From JAHWJX01 sp036386655 (GTDB lineage Bacteria; Pseudomonadota; Alphaproteobacteria; Caulobacterales; Caulobacteraceae), in the NCBI GenBank assembly GCA_036386655.1, contig DASVVG010000130.1:1-23299 (forward strand): 23,299 nt of DNA, given 5' to 3'. The position numbers and the translations under genes are program-made. The notes under the pieces are model-generated. The model was not told where the DNA came from, searched no databases, and saw only the letters and a list, made by a program, of their open reading frames with translations. Shown here piece after piece: positions 20,557 to 23,299 of this stretch; the stretch's first letter is position 1; each line of letters starts with the position of its first letter.

Positions 20557-21451
20557 CAAGCGGGATCCTGTACTTCCTCGGCATTACCGCCCGGAGATCG
20601 TAGTAGTCCGTCAACTCAGGAAGGTCGGAGGAGCCGCACATCACCATCATCTGGAACGCGATGTAGGTGAAGCAAACCTCGTCCAGTTCAAGCTTTGTGA
20701 TTGTGATCGGCTTGAGGCTGTGAGCGATAGCGTTTCGCTTATCGACGCTCTCGCCAAAGATGGTCAGGAGCCTCGACACCAGCGGCATAGCGCCAACGTC
20801 GCGCGTGTTGAGCACGCGCTTCAACGCTAATCTGAACTTCTCTTCCAGCTGAAGCCGAGTTACGCAGTGCGAAATCTCGCTGTACTCTTTCAGATCCCCC
20901 AGCTGAAAGTTTATCATAGCGTCTAACGCCGTCATGTACGTGAAGAATGAGAGGTTTTCTCTCTCTTCGAGTTGGAGCGACAGAGCGTCCCCAATTGCCT
21001 GTTTGTAGTACGGGACCGGCAAATCCTCTTTGGCCACCCCGAACACCCGAAGATGAGCTGCACTCCTGAGGTAGTCGATTTCTAGGCTCGTCGCGCGCTT
21101 GAACGTTCCTTCGATGGTCACCCTCGCGCGCTGGTGATCCACGTCGACGATGCGGTAACTCACGGAGAACTCGTCCGTCTCGGGAAGGATGTTCTCTGCG
21201 GCGAGCACCTCTCCGTCCGGCAGTACTCCGGCTGCGAGTAGCTCCACTCCGAAGACGATATGGAAGCGCTCACTCAAATCGAGCGTACTCCTCACCGAGT
21301 GGTTTCTCGGTGTGAGGCTCACGTCCTCAGGAATGGCCGCATCGACATAGAACGTCTCCAAGTGCATGTAGTGGCTGAGGACTCTAAAGCGATAGAGGAT
21401 CCAGTCGCGGCGCTGGAGCGTCCGCTGCTGGAACAGAGCGACTGGCGTCAT
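20549..21451 (-). CDS. HEPN-like domain protein, possible RNase or defence effector
   Basis: A 300-aa soluble protein. The N-terminal ~155 residues are beta-rich and unrecognised (DLSERFHIVFGVELLAAG). The C-terminal part is helical, with FFTYMTALDAMINFQLGD, then RLQLEEKFRLALKRVL, and KRNAIAHSL containing R239-N-A-I-A-H244. This is the Rx4H motif of HEPN domains, many of which are RNases in toxin, CRISPR-linked and abortive-infection systems; the layout recalls ApeA-type HEPN proteins. ATG at 21451 is chosen over GTG at 21493 because AAGGAG lies nine bases upstream. GC and codon use differ clearly from all neighbours, indicating recent transfer. Function is inferred from one motif and its helical context. 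Confidence 0.7.
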   Translation of the reverse strand: MTPVALFQQRTLQRRDWILYRFRVLSHYMHLETFYVDAAIPEDVSLTPRNHSVRSTLDLSERFHIVFGVELLAAGVLPDGEVLAAENILPETDEFSVSYRIVDVDHQRARVTIEGTFKRATSLEIDYLRSAAHLRVFGVAKEDLPVPYYKQAIGDALSLQLEERENLSFFTYMTALDAMINFQLGDLKEYSEISHCVTRLQLEEKFRLALKRVLNTRDVGAMPLVSRLLTIFGESVDKRNAIAHSLKPITITKLELDEVCFTYIAFQMMVMCGSSDLPELTDYYDLRAVMPRKYRIPLAR

Positions 21452-21569
21452 CGGCACTCGCTCCTTGGATGCGCCTCGGGAGTACTCGACCACGCCTAGC
21501 AGAGCTGGTTGTCAGGAGTCCCGCTTCGACCCCCTAGCTCGCGCCCAAGCGCAGTCCCACAATAGGGAA

Positions 21570-22079
21570 GTGACCGCCGACCTCATCCGCCCCGTCCGTC
21601 GCGACGAGCACCCGCGCGTGCTGGCGATCATCAACGACGCCGCCCGTCGTTACCGCGGCGTCATCCCCGACGACCGCTGGCACGAGCCGTACATGAGCGA
21701 GGCGCAGTTCGCCGAAGAGCTCGCCGCCGGGGTCGCCTTCTGGGGCCTGGAGCGCGACGGCGCGCTGATCGGCGTCATGGGCACGCAGCCGGTGAAGGAC
21801 GTGGAGCTGATCCGCCACGCCTACGTCGCCACCGAAGCGCAGGGCGCGGGCGTCGGCGGCGCCCTGCTGAACCACCTGCTGGCCCGCAGCGACCGCCCGA
21901 TCATGCTCGGCACCTGGGCCGACGCCGCCTGGGCGATCGGCTTCTACCGCAAGAACGGCTTCGAGCTGGTCCCGCGCGACGAGACCGCGCCGCTCCTGCG
22001 CACCTACTGGAACATCCCCGAGCGCCAGGTCGAGACCTCGGTCGTCCTGCGCCTGCCCCGCGACCGCCGCGCCGCCTGA
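21570..22079 (+). CDS. GNAT-family N-acetyltransferase
   Basis: A 169-aa GNAT protein. Seen: motif A strand and loop HAYVATEAQGAGVGGALL (83-100) with the acetyl-CoA-binding QGAGVG (91-96), then WAIGFYRKNGFELV (121-134), the C-terminal motif B. The GTG at 21570 begins a normal N terminus (LIRPVRRDEH), with AGGGAA immediately before it. This is the first backbone gene after the low-GC cassette, as judged by the return to GC-rich third positions. It is not closely similar to the acetyltransferase at 961-1491. Substrate unknown. Confidence 0.88.
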   Translation: MTADLIRPVRRDEHPRVLAIINDAARRYRGVIPDDRWHEPYMSEAQFAEELAAGVAFWGLERDGALIGVMGTQPVKDVELIRHAYVATEAQGAGVGGALLNHLLARSDRPIMLGTWADAAWAIGFYRKNGFELVPRDETAPLLRTYWNIPERQVETSVVLRLPRDRRAA

Positions 22080-22151
22080 CCGCATGGTCGAGCTTCCCAG
22101 GCCGCGGTAGCTTGCGGCTCCGCACACGACTCGCGCTCGCGGGGGGAACGC

Positions 22152-22445
22152 ATGGACCAGACCGGATTTCGCCGCGCCGCGGCCCTCTTCGGCAGCGCGC
22201 TCGTCTGCGCCGCGCCCGCGGGCGCATCGGCCCAAGGCATGACGGCGACCACCGACTGCGAGCGCGCGGCCGAGGCCTACAAGAGCGCCCTCGGCAAGAT
22301 CGACACCGCGCTGCGGGCTTACGCCGACTGCGTTTCCGCCAGCCGCGGCAAGGACGCCTGTAGCCCCGAGTTCCGCCGCCTGCGCACGGCGCAGACCGAC
22401 TTCGAGGAGGCCGTAGACGCCATCCGGGCGCGATGCACGCGCTAG
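22152..22445 (+). CDS. Small secreted cysteine-containing protein
   Basis: A 97-aa protein with a signal peptide (1-28, GASA-Q) and a mature helical region of about 70 residues with four cysteines (C36, C60, C70, C95), well placed for two disulfides in the periplasm. I do not recognise a family. ATG at 22152 has GGGGGGAA upstream. The mature sequence is charged and coiled-coil-like (ERAAEAYKSALGKIDTALRAY). A GC-rich inverted repeat follows the stop (GCCCG...CGGGC, about 22446-22463) and may be a terminator. Confidence 0.72.
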   Translation: MDQTGFRRAAALFGSALVCAAPAGASAQGMTATTDCERAAEAYKSALGKIDTALRAYADCVSASRGKDACSPEFRRLRTAQTDFEEAVDAIRARCTR

Positions 22446-22467
22446 CCCGGCCGGCGGCGGGCGCGGC

Positions 22468-22857
22468 ATGAACCTGAACCAGGTCACCCTCCCCGCGCGC
22501 GACTACGCCGCCTCCGTGGATTTCTACCGGCGGCTCGGCCTGACGCAGATCGTCGACTCGCCGCCCCGCTACGCCCGCTTCGAGTGCGAGGGCGGCGCCA
22601 CGCTTTCCATCCACGCCTCGGATGCCGACGCCGCCGCCTCCGGCGTCGTCGTCTACTTCGAGGTCGAGGCGCTGGACGCCCGCGTCGAGGCGCTCCGCGC
22701 CGCCGGCTTCGTCTTCACCTCCGGCCCGCGCGACGAGACGTGGCTGTGGCGCGAGGCGCGGCTGCGCGACCCCGCCGGCAACGAGCTCTGCCTCTACCGG
22801 GCCGGCGAGAACCGCCGCAATCCGCCGTGGCGCATGGCTGAGGCGAAGCCGGACTAG
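22468..22857 (+). CDS. VOC-family (glyoxalase/dioxygenase fold) protein
   Basis: A 129-aa protein with one vicinal-oxygen-chelate fold: N-terminal QVTLPARDYAASVDFYRRLG (5-24) and C-terminal LRDPAGNELCLYRAGENR (97-114), the family's typical start and end, with a glutamate (E105) in the position of a metal ligand. A His metal ligand is not clear at the N-terminal site (QVTLP where lyases have H), so it may bind rather than transform its ligand; some VOC proteins sequester antibiotics. ATG at 22468, 22 bp after the preceding gene's stop. Confidence 0.87.
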   Translation: MNLNQVTLPARDYAASVDFYRRLGLTQIVDSPPRYARFECEGGATLSIHASDADAAASGVVVYFEVEALDARVEALRAAGFVFTSGPRDETWLWREARLRDPAGNELCLYRAGENRRNPPWRMAEAKPD

Positions 22858-22970
22858 CGCACCCGCCGCGGCTTCAGCGCCCCGCGCCGATGCCACGCCC
22901 GGCACCGGCCCCGGGCTCGCGCCGCTCGTCCCTATTCACCGGCGAACCCGGACCTGTCCCCCTCCCGCTC

Positions 22971-22995
22971 ATCCCCGCGAAAGCGCGGACCCAGG
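22971..22995. repeat. REP-like palindromic element
   Basis: CCGCG (22975-22979), loop AAAG, CGCGG (22984-22988), in the context ATCCCCGCGAAAGCGCGGACCCAGG. This resembles the dispersed ATCCC-GCGAAAGC-GGACCCAGG palindromes common between genes in Caulobacterales and other alphaproteobacteria. Whether it recurs in this genome cannot be seen from the window. Confidence 0.5.
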
Positions 22996-23069
22996 CGTTT
23001 TCCCGTTCACTGTTCACCGGCGAACAAAAGATCCTCCGCCCCCTTTTCGCCGCCCGCATACTTCTCCCA

Positions 23070-23122
23070 GTCCCGCCGCACGGGAGGGCCTGAGGTCGAC
23101 CAGGGCCTTCAGGCGGCGGGAC
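23070..23122. other. Long hairpin, possible structured RNA or terminator
   Basis: GTCCCGCCG (23070-23078) pairs perfectly with CGGCGGGAC (23114-23122). Inside, CCTGA (23089-23093) pairs with TCAGG (23109-23113), leaving a one-sided bulge of about ten bases. No T-run follows and I do not recognise an RNA family. Confidence 0.35.
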
Positions 23123-23299
23123 ACGGTTCGAGCGGGATCGAGCGGCGGGGAGGTCAACCCGCCGGGTCCGGGGACTCCTCTGGTTCGGAGCCCGCCCGCC
23201 GTCCGCCGCACAGCACCGGCTAGCCCCTAAGAAGGGCGCCGACCGGGGGCGGACGTCCAACGAGCCGTGCGGAGCGCGTCCTGTCGCTCACCAACACAA

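Larger units (their letters stand above)
19691..21569. mobile_element. Putative accessory cassette at the 3' end of uvrD
   Basis: This interval holds a lipoprotein-like gene (-), a second copy of the uvrD 3' end, a 101-aa unknown gene (+) and a HEPN-like gene (-). Much of it, especially 20560-21480, is about 48-60% GC on sampled lines, against about 70% for the flanks. The direct repeat of the target-gene end is what an element or recombination event at the 3' end of uvrD would leave. No integrase, transposase or terminal inverted repeats are visible, so it is not an autonomous element. Right boundary (about 21500-21569) is set by the return of high GC at the next GNAT gene. Inference from composition and repeat. 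Confidence 0.5.
22858..23299. other. Intergenic region with repeats and hairpins, no supported gene
   Basis: I see no convincing coding frame on either strand. The region holds a 13-base motif TTCACCGGCGAAC twice (22935-22947 and 23013-23025), a REP-like palindrome around 22971-22995, a GTTCACTGTTCAC tandem at 23005-23017, and a long hairpin at 23070-23122. The window ends before the next gene is reached. Confidence 0.6.

Noticed and set aside
20251..21451. Classical toxin-antitoxin operon formed by the 101-aa and HEPN-like genes
   Set aside because: The genes are convergent, not co-oriented or in one operon; a functional link is possible but the usual arrangement is absent.
23005..23025. 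GTTC repeats resembling an alphaproteobacterial LexA box
   Set aside because: Spacing is GTTC-N3-GTTC and GTTC-N6-GAAC, not the GTTC-N7-GTTC of SOS boxes in this class.
23286..23295. Minus-strand GTTGGTGAGC, resembling a conserved piece of 6S RNA
   Set aside because: Only ten bases match, the surrounding sequence does not follow the 6S layout and the window ends there; too short to call.
1..23299. CRISPR arrays, insertion sequences, rRNA or complete tRNA genes
   Set aside because: No regularly spaced repeats, transposase motifs or rRNA/tRNA sequences were seen on either strand.

Overview
The window is high-GC DNA (about 70% by eye) from an alphaproteobacterium, most likely a member of the Caulobacterales such as Phenylobacterium or Caulobacter. 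Three things point there. First, ssrA is circularly permuted (two-piece tmRNA) and encodes a long tag starting ANDNFAEE. Second, it lies next to a gene for the alphaproteobacterial ClpXP adaptor SspB. Third, there are promoters of the alphaproteobacterial general-stress sigma factor EcfG type (GGAAC-N17-CGTT). Genus placement is inference. Most genes are ordinary chromosomal genes packed in short, often translationally coupled groups.

Layout. 1-3400: a histone-deacetylase-like hydrolase (-) is divergent from a GNAT acetyltransferase (+), followed by an exported unknown protein and a VWA/CoxE-like protein. 3390-4501 (-): a DUF2459-type exported protein coupled to a TspO/MBR membrane protein. 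4531-6250 (+): permuted ssrA, sspB, then a secreted caspase-like C13 peptidase. 6317-8386: a serine beta-lactamase-fold hydrolase with a four-helix membrane tail. 8383-8760 (-): a solitary RusA-type resolvase. 8813-10204: fumC. 10269-11552: an exported protein with a very regular glycine zipper. 11584-12254 (-): DUF2171 and OmpA-domain genes, divergent from a membrane-anchored hemerythrin gene (+); EcfG-like promoters face both ways between them. 13011-13783: a GST coupled to a DUF4169 protein. 13790-14704 (-): an EamA transporter. 14810-15022: a ribbon-helix-helix protein. 15019-16596 (-): an FAD/NAD(P) oxidoreductase fused in frame to a DUF6356 domain. 16644-17226 (-): two small membrane proteins behind a perfect EcfG promoter. 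17306-19690: a UvrD/PcrA helicase.

The least ordinary part is 19691-~21569. The last 26 codons of uvrD occur again 561 bp downstream (20174-20251), 70/78 identical, with six of seven changed codons synonymous. Between the copies is a lipoprotein-like gene. The second copy overlaps (TGATG) the start of an unknown 101-aa gene. Converging on that gene is a 300-aa gene of clearly lower GC (about 50-55%) carrying an RNAIAH motif typical of HEPN (RNase-type) domains. This looks like an accessory cassette acquired at the 3' end of uvrD, in which the helicase C terminus was preserved or replaced. It is the best candidate in the window for an undescribed, possibly defence-related, module.

From 21570 the backbone resumes with a second GNAT acetyltransferase, a small cysteine-containing secreted protein and a VOC-family protein. 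The last 440 bases hold no gene I can support, but contain a REP-like palindrome, a repeated 13-mer and a strong hairpin.
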